From contig DBWM01000043.1 of assembly GCA_002309015.1 (NCBI GenBank), forward strand, positions 8,292-72,291: a stretch of DNA of 64,000 nucleotides, read 5' to 3'. Shown piece after piece: positions 24,783 to 33,472 of this stretch. The notes under the pieces are model-generated. The model saw nothing but the letters and a program-made list of their open reading frames with translations. It did no database searches and was not told where the DNA came from. The stretch is from Myxococcales bacterium UBA1238. GTDB taxonomy: Bacteria; Myxococcota_A; Bradymonadia; UBA7976; UBA1532. The position numbers and the translations under genes were made by a program. Position 1 is the stretch's first letter. Every line of letters starts with the position of its first letter.

Positions 24783-25877
24783 CTATTTGCCGTCGCGCAG
24801 GCGGCGGGAGATGCGCTGATGCTCGCGGTTGCCGATGACTTCGCGGGCATGTGCGCGGTCGATGGTGCGCAACACCCTGAAATGATTGGCTTTTACGTCG
24901 CGGATGCGGTTAAAGGTGAGCTCCCAGACATGTTTGGGATAATCGCCGGATTCCGCCTGATGGAGCAGGGTTTCGAGGACTTCCACCTGCTTGTCGAGGC
25001 TGTGGCTCACCATAAAGACGTCGACGCCCGCTTCGAGCGCGTGCAGGGTCGCTTCCTGCATGGAATAATGTTCGGTCAGCGCTTTCGCCTCAAGTTCGGT
25101 AACGACTAACCCCTTAAAACCTAAGTCTTTTTTCAGAATATCCTGCAGGAAAACGCGGCTGATGGATGCGGGCATCTGGCTGTCCACTTTGGGGTAAAGC
25201 GTGTGGGTGGTCAGCAGCATATCGAGGCCGATGCCGGTTTGAATCAGCTTTTGGAAAGGCTTGAGATCGATCTGTTGCAGGCGTTCCAGGGTGAGATCGC
25301 AGCTGGGCAAAGAGATGGAAGCCGCGTTCTCCCGGAGCGATCCGATGCCCGGAAAATGCTTGGCGCAAGCGATGATGGCGTTGTCGTGCAAACCCCGGAT
25401 GGCCGCTTTTCCGAGCGTGGTGACCTTGTCGGGATCTTCCGAAATCGAGCGGTTGCCGATGAACGAGACATCGGGCTGAGCGTTGACATCGAGCACTGGC
25501 GCGAAGTTCAGATTGAAACCTGCTGCGGCCAGTTCGCGCCCGATCACCGCGCCCACTTCGTATGCGACCGAAACGGAACCCACTTTGCCCAGATGCTGCA
25601 TGTCGGGAAAAATGGTGAATGGCTCGGGCAGACGATGCAGCGGACTGCCTTCTTCCTCGACGGCGATAAACGGCGGAGTCCCCTGGCCCAGACTCCATAA
25701 GTCCTCGTTAAGATTCAGGATTTGGGGCACGTCCTGAAGGTTGCGCTGCAAAAGAACGTAGCCGCCGATGCCCCATTCTTCATCCAGTCGAGCAAGCTCA
25801 CTCGGCAGACGCGTGCCTTCAAACCCTACGATCAGGCGTTGACCGATGCGTTTTTTCAAAGTGGCGAGCTGACTCAT
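24783..25877 (-). CDS. Glycoside hydrolase family 3-like protein lacking catalytic residues
   Basis: A 364-residue protein with the NagZ/GH3 TIM-barrel pattern: an early IGQRLIVGFEG, NLNFAPVLDVN and KHFPGIG. Key residues differ. In NagZ a loop after KHFPGHG carries an Asp-His pair; here the sequence is SLRENAAS. The nucleophile Asp of the SDDLSM-type motif is replaced (VVTELEAK, with Glu261 at its position), and the substrate-binding DQEGG appears as VEEEGS. The fold is therefore kept while beta-N-acetylglucosaminidase activity is doubtful. Function may be binding or regulatory. It is convergent with the TlpA-like gene (2-bp gap). Confidence 0.82.
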   Translation of the reverse strand: MSQLATLKKRIGQRLIVGFEGTRLPSELARLDEEWGIGGYVLLQRNLQDVPQILNLNEDLWSLGQGTPPFIAVEEEGSPLHRLPEPFTIFPDMQHLGKVGSVSVAYEVGAVIGRELAAAGFNLNFAPVLDVNAQPDVSFIGNRSISEDPDKVTTLGKAAIRGLHDNAIIACAKHFPGIGSLRENAASISLPSCDLTLERLQQIDLKPFQKLIQTGIGLDMLLTTHTLYPKVDSQMPASISRVFLQDILKKDLGFKGLVVTELEAKALTEHYSMQEATLHALEAGVDVFMVSHSLDKQVEVLETLLHQAESGDYPKHVWELTFNRIRDVKANHFRVLRTIDRAHAREVIGNREHQRISRRLRDGK

Positions 25878-25990
25878 ATTTTTCTCCTGGATGAAACTCC
25901 TAGACCAAAGCGAAATGGAGTAACATATTGCTGCCCAATTCGCAAAAAGGGCGATTTTTGAACAGAGGCGATGGTCCTTAGGAGTTGTTG

Positions 25991-26635
25991 ATGAAATTTT
26001 TTATCGATACGGCAGATGTGGCCGAAATTCGTGAAGCTCAGAGCTTCGGTTTGCTGGACGGTGTGACCACCAATCCTTCTTTGATCGCGCGCACGGGCCG
26101 CAAGTTTCGCGATGTGATCGAAGAGATCTGCGAGATCGTGGACGGTCCCATTTCGGCCGAAGCCGTGAGCCTCGATTTTGAGGGCATGCGCAAGGAAGCC
26201 AAGGAACTGGCGGCGATTCACGAAAACATCGTGGTCAAGCTGCCTCTGACGCTGGATGGTCTGAAGACGGTGCGCTGGTGTTCGGACAACGGGATTGCTA
26301 CGAACGTGACGCTCTGCTTCTCGCCTCTGCAAGCGCTGATGGCGGCCAAAGCGGGCGCGGATTACATCAGCCCGTTCGTGGGCCGTCTGGATGACGTGGG
26401 GCATGACGGGATGGAACTGATCTCGCAAATCATTGAAATCTATGGGAATTACAACTTCGATACCGAAGTTTTGGTTGCGAGCATCCGAAGCCCTACCCAT
26501 GTTTTGGAAGCGGCCAGAATGGGCGCGGATGTCTGCACAATTCCCTTTAACGTGATTCAAAAGCTCGTCCATCATCCCTTAACTGATCAAGGCATCGAAA
26601 AGTTCCTTGAGGACTGGAAAAAAGTGCCCCACTGA
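25991..26635 (+). CDS. Transaldolase / fructose-6-phosphate aldolase family protein
   Basis: A 214-residue small transaldolase of the TalC/FSA subfamily. The start MKFFIDTADVAEI, the VTTNPSL motif and the Schiff-base Lys in NIVVKLPLT are intact; SPFVGRLDD and the C-terminal IPFNVIQKL follow. Transaldolase activity in the pentose phosphate pathway is the likeliest role, with fructose-6-phosphate aldolase as alternative. The ATG at 25991 follows AGGAG. It is a single gene, divergent from the GH3-like gene. Confidence 0.92.
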   Translation: MKFFIDTADVAEIREAQSFGLLDGVTTNPSLIARTGRKFRDVIEEICEIVDGPISAEAVSLDFEGMRKEAKELAAIHENIVVKLPLTLDGLKTVRWCSDNGIATNVTLCFSPLQALMAAKAGADYISPFVGRLDDVGHDGMELISQIIEIYGNYNFDTEVLVASIRSPTHVLEAARMGADVCTIPFNVIQKLVHHPLTDQGIEKFLEDWKKVPH

Positions 26636-26639
26636 GCGG

Positions 26640-27497
26640 TCAGCCGCAAAGGCTGCTCAGCCAGGTGGAGAGCGTCTTTGTGGCGACCGTCATGCGGTAA
26701 TCGGCGGTGCTCCGCAAATCATCGATGGGGTGAATGTCCTCTGAGAGTTTGAGGGCGGCACTGGGATCGATGGCATGGCCGATCAATGCGGCTTCGGTTT
26801 TGGGGGCGCGGACGGGGGTTGCGGCGACGCTGCCTAAAGCGATGCGCGCATCTTTGACGATGCCGTTTTCAACCTGCAGGCGCGCGGCGATCATCACCTT
26901 TGAAATCGCCAATGCCCTGCGGGGGCCGATCTTTCGGAACCAACTGAATTCATTCACATTTTCATCTTTTTTGATGGGAATGAAAATGCGCGTGATCAGC
27001 TCGTCGGGTTCCGTGCACATGCGGCGGTAACCGGTGTAGAGCGCGCTCATGGGCACCCTTCTCGCACCGCGGACGCTCTGCAATTCGATTTCGGCATCGA
27101 GGGCCAGCAGCACGGGCAGGCTGTCTCCGGCGGGGCTCGCGTTTGCGATGTTGCCGCCGATGGTGCCTCGGTTTTGAATTTGACGCGCACCGATAGAAGC
27201 GCAGGCTTCAGCTAAAATGCCTGCATTTTTAACCACTTGTGCGTTGTGCCAAATTTGGGAATGGGTGGCCAGGGCGCCGATGCAGAGCTCGTTTTCGTTG
27301 CATTCGATGGCGCGAACTCCGCGATCTTCGATCGAAAGCAGATTGATCACCTCGGTCGGTTTGATGACGTCGCGCTCGATGAGCACCATCACGTCGGTGC
27401 CGCCGGCCATCAGGCAGGCTTGCGGTTTTGCTGCGCGCAACTGGAGCGCTTCGGCGAGGGTTTTGGGGCATTCGACTGCGGCTGGGCTGCAAAGCAC
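26640..27497 (-). CDS. Molybdenum hydroxylase FAD-binding subunit
   Basis: A 285-residue medium subunit of the xanthine dehydrogenase/CO dehydrogenase family, which passes electrons from the iron-sulfur subunit to its FAD. FAD-binding motifs are LMAGGTDVMVLI near residue 30 and ASIGARQIQNRGTIGGNIANASPAGD near residue 100. A GTG at 27497, preceded by GAGGAG, gives the best start; it lies one base after the stop of the iron-sulfur gene. The gene order Mo subunit, 2Fe-2S subunit, FAD subunit forms one minus-strand operon. Confidence 0.92.
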   Translation of the reverse strand: MLCSPAAVECPKTLAEALQLRAAKPQACLMAGGTDVMVLIERDVIKPTEVINLLSIEDRGVRAIECNENELCIGALATHSQIWHNAQVVKNAGILAEACASIGARQIQNRGTIGGNIANASPAGDSLPVLLALDAEIELQSVRGARRVPMSALYTGYRRMCTEPDELITRIFIPIKKDENVNEFSWFRKIGPRRALAISKVMIAARLQVENGIVKDARIALGSVAATPVRAPKTEAALIGHAIDPSAALKLSEDIHPIDDLRSTADYRMTVATKTLSTWLSSLCG

Positions 27498-27498
27498 G

Positions 27499-27966
27499 TT
27501 ACTTCTCCTCGCCTTTTGCAAAGGCTTCATCGTAAACCGCGTTGATGATCTTCTGATAACCCGTGCAGCGACAAAGGTTTCCGGCCAGCGCCCTGCGGAT
27601 TTCGGCGCGCGTGGGATTCGGGTTTTCTTTTAGGAAAGCGGTCGAAGACAGGATGAGACCGGGCGTGCAAAAACCGCACTGCACAGCGCCATGCTCGAGA
27701 AACGACTTTTGCATCGGGTGATCGGCCATTTGGCCCAGGCCCTCGATGGTGGTGATCGAGGCGCCCTGGACCTGGCAGATGGGCAGGAGGCAGCTGTTGA
27801 CCGCCTCGCCGTTCATTAAAACGGTGCAGGCGCCGCATTCGCCTTCGCCGCAGCCTTCTTTGGTGCCCGTCAGCCCGAGCTCGATGCGCAAAACGTCGAC
27901 CAGGCGCGCCATGGGCGGCTGATCGATCTCGACAGGCTGGCCGTTTAATTCAAACTGGATGCGCAT
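27499..27966 (-). CDS. Molybdenum hydroxylase 2Fe-2S subunit
   Basis: A 155-residue small subunit with two 2Fe-2S clusters: a plant-ferredoxin-type site (GCGEGECGACTV plus a later Cys) and the helical site QCGFCTPG with NLCRCTGYQ. It links the molybdenum centre to FAD. The ATG at 27966 is preceded by AGGAG, which lies at the end of the upstream large-subunit gene; an alternative GTG two codons earlier would overlap that stop codon. Confidence 0.95.
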   Translation of the reverse strand: MRIQFELNGQPVEIDQPPMARLVDVLRIELGLTGTKEGCGEGECGACTVLMNGEAVNSCLLPICQVQGASITTIEGLGQMADHPMQKSFLEHGAVQCGFCTPGLILSSTAFLKENPNPTRAEIRRALAGNLCRCTGYQKIINAVYDEAFAKGEEK

Positions 27967-27968
27967 GA

Positions 27969-30179
27969 TCACTCCTTTTCGCTGCGGGCGAGCAGCTTTG
28001 CGACGATCGCTTCGGGGTTCATCGGCAGTTCATCGAGCACGATGCCGGTGGCGTCTTCAATGGCCTGAGCGACGGCGGCAGCGGGGCAATCGTGCGGCAT
28101 TTCACCCATCCCTTTGGCGCCGAAGGGCCCGGATTCAAAGGGAATATTCTTTAAGTCGACCGACATGTCGGGGGCATCCAGGCTGGTGGGGATGATGTAG
28201 TCGGTGAGATGGTTGTTTCGCATGGCGCCGTTTTGGCCCACGATCACATGCTCGCTGTGCGACCAGCCCAGAGCCTGCAGCGCGCCGCCTTCAAACTGTC
28301 CGCGCACGGACTGCGGATTTAAGCAGACGCCCGCGTCGGCGCTTTGGAACAGACGACGGAAGAGGATTTCGCCGGTATCGAGATCAACGTCGAGATCGAC
28401 CAGCACCGAAATCCAGGCGTAGTCGGGATAAGCGTCGCCCCGATATAAATCGCGATCCCAAACGGCGCTGTCGCCGGGATATTGGGCGCGCACGCGGAGC
28501 GGAGCGGTGTTTTGGCGGCGATCGACCATTTGTGCAAAGGTTTCGCCGTCGCTGGCGCCGATCTCGGCCTTGAGCGCTTCGATCAGGTTTTCGGCCGCTT
28601 TCTTGACGACGGCGCCCACCACCATGGTCGATCGGCTGGCGGCGGTGGGGCCGCTGTTGGGCACCTGGGCGGTGTCGTGGGGGCCCATGTGAACGCGCTC
28701 GATGGGCAATCCCAGGGTGTCGGCGACGATGGCCGGAAACACGCTGTCGAGCCCTTGTCCCATGTCGATGGATCCGGTGAAAATGTAGACGTCACGGCCA
28801 TTTAACTCGACGTCGGACTTGGCCTTGAAGATCGATTCGCCGTTGCCCGTAAAGCCTGCGCCGTGCCAGCCCACCACCATGCCGCGTCCGCGGGCGAGGC
28901 GGCGGGGGGTGTCGTCTGCGTTGCAGTCAAAATCGTCGCTGTCTTTGGGATGCTCGGCTGCAAAATCGAGGGCGCTCTTCCAGACGGCTTCGGCCAGAGG
29001 CGCCTTTAAAACCTGTCCCGTAGGCGTTTCCTGGCCCTGATGGAACAGGTTGATGTTGCGCAGCTCGATGGGATCAAAATGGAGCTCGCGGGCGATGCGG
29101 TCGAGATGGCGCTCGATGGCAAAGAGCGACTGGGGGGCACCAAAACCTCGGAAGGCGCCGTTGGGCGGCGTGTGGGTGGCGACCATTTCGCCGATGATAT
29201 GCACGTTTGGGCAATAGTAAGGCCCCGCCGCATGGAGCACGCCGCGGCTGTTGACCACCGGTGAGAGCGTGTTGTAGGCGCCCGCATCAAAAAGCAGGCT
29301 GACGTCGATGGCGAGCAGTTTGCCCGTCTTGGGATCGACCGCCGTTTTGTAATGCGCCTTGCAGGGATGCCGTTTGGTGGTGGCGAGCAGATCCTCGTCG
29401 CGGCGGTAAATCATCTTGACGGTCTGTCCCGACTTCATGCAGAGCAGCGCCGCATGTGCCGATAAAATCGAAGGATATTCCTCTTTTCCACCAAATGCGC
29501 CGCCGGTGGTGGTTTGAACCACGTTGAACCGCTCATGCCCCAGAATGCGCCCGAGAGCGTTTTGGATGTAATAGGGGCATTGCATGGAGCCAAAAATCGT
29601 GATGCCGCCGTCTTCTCGCGGTTTGGCGCAAATCCCCTGGGGCTCTAAATAAAGCTGCTCCTGATGGCTGGTGTAATAGTCACCTTCGATGATGCATTCG
29701 GCGTTGGCAAAGGCAGCGTCGATGTCGCCATGCCGGATTTCGGCTTTTGCGAATACGTTGTTGTCGCCGAAGATCTTGATCTGATTGCCTTTTGATTGCT
29801 CAAAATCGAGCAGCGCCTCGCATTCTTCATAGCGCAGAGTCACATGCTTGCGCGCTTCCAAAGCCAGCTCGCGCGAGGGGGCCGCAAGGAGCGCAACGGG
29901 CTCCGCCACATGGCGAATTTCGTCTTTGACGAGCACCGGCTGATCGGGCGTGTTCAAAAAAACGCAGTTTTCGCCCGGGATGTCGTCTGCGGTTACAAAG
30001 GTGATGTTGCTCCAGTCGAAATCGGGATCGCGGTCGATGCCGATGAGCTTCGCGTGGGGTACGCTTGAGCGTATAGTGACGCCGTACCAGCAGTTTGCGA
30101 TGGGGATGTCATCGAGATAGCGGGCTTGCCCCGTCACTTTGGCGGGACCATCGAGGCGCTGAAAATCTTGGCCTATCAT
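27969..30179 (-). CDS. Molybdenum hydroxylase large subunit (xanthine dehydrogenase family)
   Basis: A 736-residue molybdopterin-binding subunit. The N-terminal a/b-hammerhead domain starts with DFQRLDGPAKVTGQARYLDD; Mo-cofactor motifs include GGAFGGKEEYPS and AFRGFGAPQS, and the catalytic Glu lies in GAKGMGEMPHD near the C-terminus. The FRGFG pattern and separate FAD and 2Fe-2S genes fit xanthine/purine-type dehydrogenases better than CoxL-type CO dehydrogenase, whose CSFR loop is absent. The actual substrate is not determinable here. ATG at 30179 follows CAGGAG. A MocA-like gene is divergently transcribed 150 bp away. Confidence 0.92.
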   Translation of the reverse strand: MIGQDFQRLDGPAKVTGQARYLDDIPIANCWYGVTIRSSVPHAKLIGIDRDPDFDWSNITFVTADDIPGENCVFLNTPDQPVLVKDEIRHVAEPVALLAAPSRELALEARKHVTLRYEECEALLDFEQSKGNQIKIFGDNNVFAKAEIRHGDIDAAFANAECIIEGDYYTSHQEQLYLEPQGICAKPREDGGITIFGSMQCPYYIQNALGRILGHERFNVVQTTTGGAFGGKEEYPSILSAHAALLCMKSGQTVKMIYRRDEDLLATTKRHPCKAHYKTAVDPKTGKLLAIDVSLLFDAGAYNTLSPVVNSRGVLHAAGPYYCPNVHIIGEMVATHTPPNGAFRGFGAPQSLFAIERHLDRIARELHFDPIELRNINLFHQGQETPTGQVLKAPLAEAVWKSALDFAAEHPKDSDDFDCNADDTPRRLARGRGMVVGWHGAGFTGNGESIFKAKSDVELNGRDVYIFTGSIDMGQGLDSVFPAIVADTLGLPIERVHMGPHDTAQVPNSGPTAASRSTMVVGAVVKKAAENLIEALKAEIGASDGETFAQMVDRRQNTAPLRVRAQYPGDSAVWDRDLYRGDAYPDYAWISVLVDLDVDLDTGEILFRRLFQSADAGVCLNPQSVRGQFEGGALQALGWSHSEHVIVGQNGAMRNNHLTDYIIPTSLDAPDMSVDLKNIPFESGPFGAKGMGEMPHDCPAAAVAQAIEDATGIVLDELPMNPEAIVAKLLARSEKE

Positions 30180-30332
30180 GGCGCGGCTCCTGCAAACAAA
30201 GGGAGTGTAGATTAACAGTCTGGTCAAATGACTCAAGCAAGGATTTACAACTTGTTGAAAATAAAGTCATTTTTTTGCTCTGGACGGCTTTTGAAGCGCT
30301 TTTGAGCTTTAAAGAAAACAGCGAGGGCGGAT

Positions 30333-30923
30333 TTGAAGCGATCGACTTGCAGTGGCTTGATTTTGGCAGGCGGGCGATCCTCGCGCATGGGACAGACGAA
30401 GGCGCTGCTGCCGTTCAAAAAACAAACGTTTTTGGGGCATCTGGTGTCGGTTTTTCAGGCGGCGGGCATCGACGAGATCGTGGCGGTGGGCGGTGCGGAT
30501 TACGAAAAGATCGCGCAGGCAGTGCCGGAAGGCTGCCGTCTGGTCAGGGCGGAGGACTGGGCGCTGGGCATGCGGGCGAGTTTGCGGGCGGGTTTGCGGG
30601 CGCTGCCTTTGGGACCGGTGCTGCTCACCCATGTGGATCGCCCTTCGGTATCGGTGAAAACGATCGAAAAACTGTTGCGCTGCAATGAGTTAAACGATTC
30701 GAGCCCGCGCATTCCCTGCTTTCGGGGCGAGACCGGGCATCCCGTTTATTTGCCTGCGGCGCTGAGATCGCGGCTTTTGGAACCGGACGATCGCCCGCTG
30801 AATCAAATTCTTGAGGAATATTCGCCGGTTATGGTGGAAGTAGAGGATGCGGACGTGCTTTTGAACATCAACACGCCCGAAGACTGGCGGGCGCTTTGCG
30901 AGCGGGAAGGCTCAGCCGATTAA
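30333..30923 (+). CDS. MobA/MocA-like nucleotidyltransferase
   Basis: A 196-residue NTP transferase with the signature LILAGGRSSRMGQTKALLPF near the N-terminus and the magnesium site LTHVDRPSVS. This is the MobA-like fold; in xanthine dehydrogenase systems the MocA branch attaches CMP to molybdopterin, giving the cytosine dinucleotide cofactor. Its position next to a molybdenum hydroxylase operon supports a MocA role (inference). It starts with TTG at 30333 after a GAGGG sequence. The 3' end overlaps the convergent mrp gene by 12 bp. Confidence 0.85.
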   Translation: MKRSTCSGLILAGGRSSRMGQTKALLPFKKQTFLGHLVSVFQAAGIDEIVAVGGADYEKIAQAVPEGCRLVRAEDWALGMRASLRAGLRALPLGPVLLTHVDRPSVSVKTIEKLLRCNELNDSSPRIPCFRGETGHPVYLPAALRSRLLEPDDRPLNQILEEYSPVMVEVEDADVLLNINTPEDWRALCEREGSAD

Positions 30924-31961
30924 AGTTTCGGCCAGCTTCAAAAAGGCTTGTGATTGCGGTGAGTTGGGGGCGCTCAGGACGATCGGTTTGCCCTCATCTC
31001 CGCCGCGCTGCACCGCATCGTCGAGGGGAATCTGAGCCAAAAGCGGCGTTTCCAGACGCGCGGCCACCTCTGCGGTTCCGCCACCGTTAAACGGCTCGCT
31101 CTGATGCCCGCATTTGGGGCAAATGTAGAAGCTCATGTTTTCGACAAAACCGAGGACCGGGACGTCCACTTTGCGGAACATCTGCAGGCCCTTGATGGCG
31201 TCGATGAGCGCAAGGCGTCCGGGCGTGGTGACGATGATGGCGCCCGAGAGCGGCACCGTTTGCGTGAGCGTGAGCTGAATATCGCCCGTCCCAGGCGGCA
31301 TATCGAGGATCAGAAAATCGAGCTCGCCCCATTGGATGTCGTTGGTAAACTGAGTGACCATGCCCGCGACCATGGGACCGCGCCAGATGACCGGCGTTTC
31401 GGCGTCCACCAGAAAACCGAGCGACATGACCTTGAGCCCGCTGGCTTCTAATGGCTCGATTTCATTGGCATTCTTGGCTTTTAGACGGTGATCGGCGATG
31501 CCGAGCTGCGTGGGCAGAGAGGGACCGTAAATATCGAGATCGCAGACACCTACGCGCTTTCCCTTGGCTGCGAGGGCGAGGGCGAGGTTGAGGGCGATGG
31601 TCGATTTGCCGACGCCGCCTTTTCCGCTGGCGACGGCGATGATCTGCTTCACATTTTCGAGTCCCGAGCGCTTGGGTTCAGGCTCTGATTTGGGCGCCTG
31701 GGCTGCGGGGGCATCACCGGGTTGCGGCATATCGTCGGCGAGCGTATCTATGATCACATCTTCGATGCCGGTCGATTTGAGCGCCTGTTTAACCTGCGCC
31801 TCTGCGGCGTGACGGGTCTTGCGTTCGATGGGTTTGAAGTGCAGGCTGAGGATGATCGCATCTTCTTCTTTTTGAATGCCATCGATGGAAGCGATGTTCG
31901 AGAGCGGCTTTCCCTCAAAAGTGATTTTCGATATAAAATCGCGCAATTCTTGTTCGTTCAT
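30912..31961 (-). CDS. Mrp/ApbC iron-sulfur cluster carrier ATPase
   Basis: A 349-residue P-loop protein: an N-terminal DUF59/MIP18-type domain (about residues 1-80), an Ala/Pro-rich linker, then the deviant Walker A motif ASGKGGVGKSTIALNLA and, near the C-terminus, the cluster-binding C-x2-C in FYICPKCGHQ. It delivers Fe-S clusters to apoproteins. The ATG at 31961 is preceded by AGGAG. Placement near an Fe-S-containing hydroxylase may be coincidental, since Mrp serves many targets. Confidence 0.93.
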   Translation of the reverse strand: MNEQELRDFISKITFEGKPLSNIASIDGIQKEEDAIILSLHFKPIERKTRHAAEAQVKQALKSTGIEDVIIDTLADDMPQPGDAPAAQAPKSEPEPKRSGLENVKQIIAVASGKGGVGKSTIALNLALALAAKGKRVGVCDLDIYGPSLPTQLGIADHRLKAKNANEIEPLEASGLKVMSLGFLVDAETPVIWRGPMVAGMVTQFTNDIQWGELDFLILDMPPGTGDIQLTLTQTVPLSGAIIVTTPGRLALIDAIKGLQMFRKVDVPVLGFVENMSFYICPKCGHQSEPFNGGGTAEVAARLETPLLAQIPLDDAVQRGGDEGKPIVLSAPNSPQSQAFLKLAETLIG

Positions 31962-32080
31962 CGTGACTCCTGGCCCTTGGCCCGATGCCTGGCACGTGGG
32001 GATGCCACGTTCACTTGTTTGGGTCAATGGGGGTGTGATTTGATTTGTCTTTGGTGGACTTAACTCAAGGAGTTGGGGTT

Positions 32081-32779
32081 ATGTTTAAGCGACTGGGTGA
32101 GGTGCTCGTCGATCAGGGCGTGCTCGATAAGCAGACGCTTCAGCAGGCATTGGCCGCCGCCGCCGTTTCAGGACGCCGTATTGGTGAATTTTTAATCGAA
32201 AAAGGGTTTTGCACTGAGCAGGCGATTCGGACCGCATTGGCCAAGCAGCTGGGCCTGGACGAAGTTTCGCTGGAACAGCTGGGCGCCATTCCGCCTGAGG
32301 TTTTGAGCCTGATTCCCGATGAACTGGCGATCGTGCACCAGATCCTGCCTCTGAGAATCGACGAAAATTCGGGTTTTCTCGAAATCGCGATGGCCGATCC
32401 GGCGGATCAGGATTTGCTGGACGAGCTGAGATTTCGGACGGGACACGACATCAGGCCTCTGGTCGCTTTGCCTTCGGAGCTTTCGCTCTCGATCGAGCGG
32501 TATTATCGCTACCCCAGCGGTGCAGAGGCGGTCCAGCGTTCCAAATCCCGCGAGATGGAGTTTGCAGGCGATGCGCGGAATCGCCCCGAAAACCAGGAAA
32601 TCTTAAATTTACGCTTACAAATTCAGAACTTACAGAATCAGCTGACCGTGCAGTCCGAGGCGATCCACGAGATGTGGGTGTCCCAGCGCATCCTGATTCA
32701 GCTTTTGACCGAAGCGGGGCAATTCGATCGCGAAAAATGGTCGCGACTCGTCGAGCAGGAATTGCGTCCCAACTTGTGA
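32081..32779 (+). CDS. Stand-alone MshEN/GspE N-terminal domain protein
   Basis: A 232-residue protein consisting of the N-terminal domain of type II secretion/type IV pilus ATPases without the ATPase. It contains two successive copies of the MshEN pattern: RLGEVLVDQGVL with QTLQQAL, then RIGEFLIEKGFC with QAIRTALAKQ. In MshE such paired motifs bind cyclic di-GMP. A globular segment (residues about 60-150) follows, and then a leucine-rich coiled coil (residues about 175-215). It could be a c-di-GMP receptor or an adaptor. The ATG at 32081 follows AAGGAG. Confidence 0.8.
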   Translation: MFKRLGEVLVDQGVLDKQTLQQALAAAAVSGRRIGEFLIEKGFCTEQAIRTALAKQLGLDEVSLEQLGAIPPEVLSLIPDELAIVHQILPLRIDENSGFLEIAMADPADQDLLDELRFRTGHDIRPLVALPSELSLSIERYYRYPSGAEAVQRSKSREMEFAGDARNRPENQEILNLRLQIQNLQNQLTVQSEAIHEMWVSQRILIQLLTEAGQFDREKWSRLVEQELRPNL

Positions 32780-32880
32780 GTTTTGTGCGAACGATGCCCG
32801 ATGAGCGGAGTTAAATTTGCGATTTTGTGAGTGCAAGTCTTTGGAACTTAAGCACAGCGATTTTGATTTGAGATAAAAGT

Positions 32881-32909
32881 TTGCGCCTCTTTTGCGCCTG
32901 GCCTATACA
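32881..32909 (+). promoter_or_regulatory. Predicted promoter of the 33.0-kb hypothetical gene
   Basis: TTGCGC (32881-32886) and TATACA (32904-32909) are separated by 17 bp, giving a plausible sigma-70-type promoter with two mismatches in each hexamer. If used, transcription begins near 32916, ruling out a translation start at 32881 for the downstream gene. Confidence 0.4.
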
Positions 32910-33000
32910 GAGCTTGTGGTTCGCGAAAATGTGGCCGGTCGATTTGCAAGGACGAGGCGCGAGCTTGACATCTGTGGTTTCGACCCAAAGTGAGGTCGCG

Positions 33001-33372
33001 GTGAAGAAAAAAGAGGAAACATTCGCGCCGACCGTAGTGGTGGCGGAGGGACTTTCGGCAACAGCCAGCGACGTTGAAGCCGCAGGTTCGCCGAAAGTTT
33101 TTGAGGCGGGAATTCAAACTGAAGGGGCCGTTCAAAGGTTTGACACAGAGTCCTTTAGCGCCGAAGAGGAAAGGGTTTTGAGGATGCGCTATGGTGTAAC
33201 TCTTGAACCTGGGGCTGTTTTGGGGAGCAAGTTGGATAGTTTGGATCCCAGGCATCTTGAAGAAGTGCAGGCGAAACTGATCTTAATAGAAGCTCAGGTG
33301 CGCGCTTACGTGGCTGAATCGCAGGATGCGCGAAAGCAGCATATCATCGACGCATTGAAGTCAAAAGACTAA
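33001..33372 (+). CDS. Hypothetical protein with sigma-region-4-like segment
   Basis: A 123-residue protein if it begins at the GTG at 33001, which has GAGG five bases upstream; the reading frame is open further upstream but overlaps a predicted promoter. The first half is Ala/Glu-rich and probably disordered. The second half begins SAEEERVLRMRYGV, which resembles the start of sigma-70 region 4.1 (EExVLRMRFG), but the helix-turn-helix that should follow is not evident; instead a helical segment ends the protein. Function unknown. Confidence 0.5.
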   Translation: MKKKEETFAPTVVVAEGLSATASDVEAAGSPKVFEAGIQTEGAVQRFDTESFSAEEERVLRMRYGVTLEPGAVLGSKLDSLDPRHLEEVQAKLILIEAQVRAYVAESQDARKQHIIDALKSKD

Positions 33373-33472
33373 CCTTCTGCGCCCCACCTCTTCTCTCTTC
33401 ATCCCTTCCTGAAACCTTGTGTTATGCGCGTCCAGCGTGCATGATGCGCGCCTCATTTTTTTAGGAGCCTTC

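Noticed and set aside
32881..33000. Longer N-terminus of the 33.0-kb hypothetical protein
   Set aside because: The first codons overlap a predicted promoter, and the GTG at 33001 has a better ribosome site.
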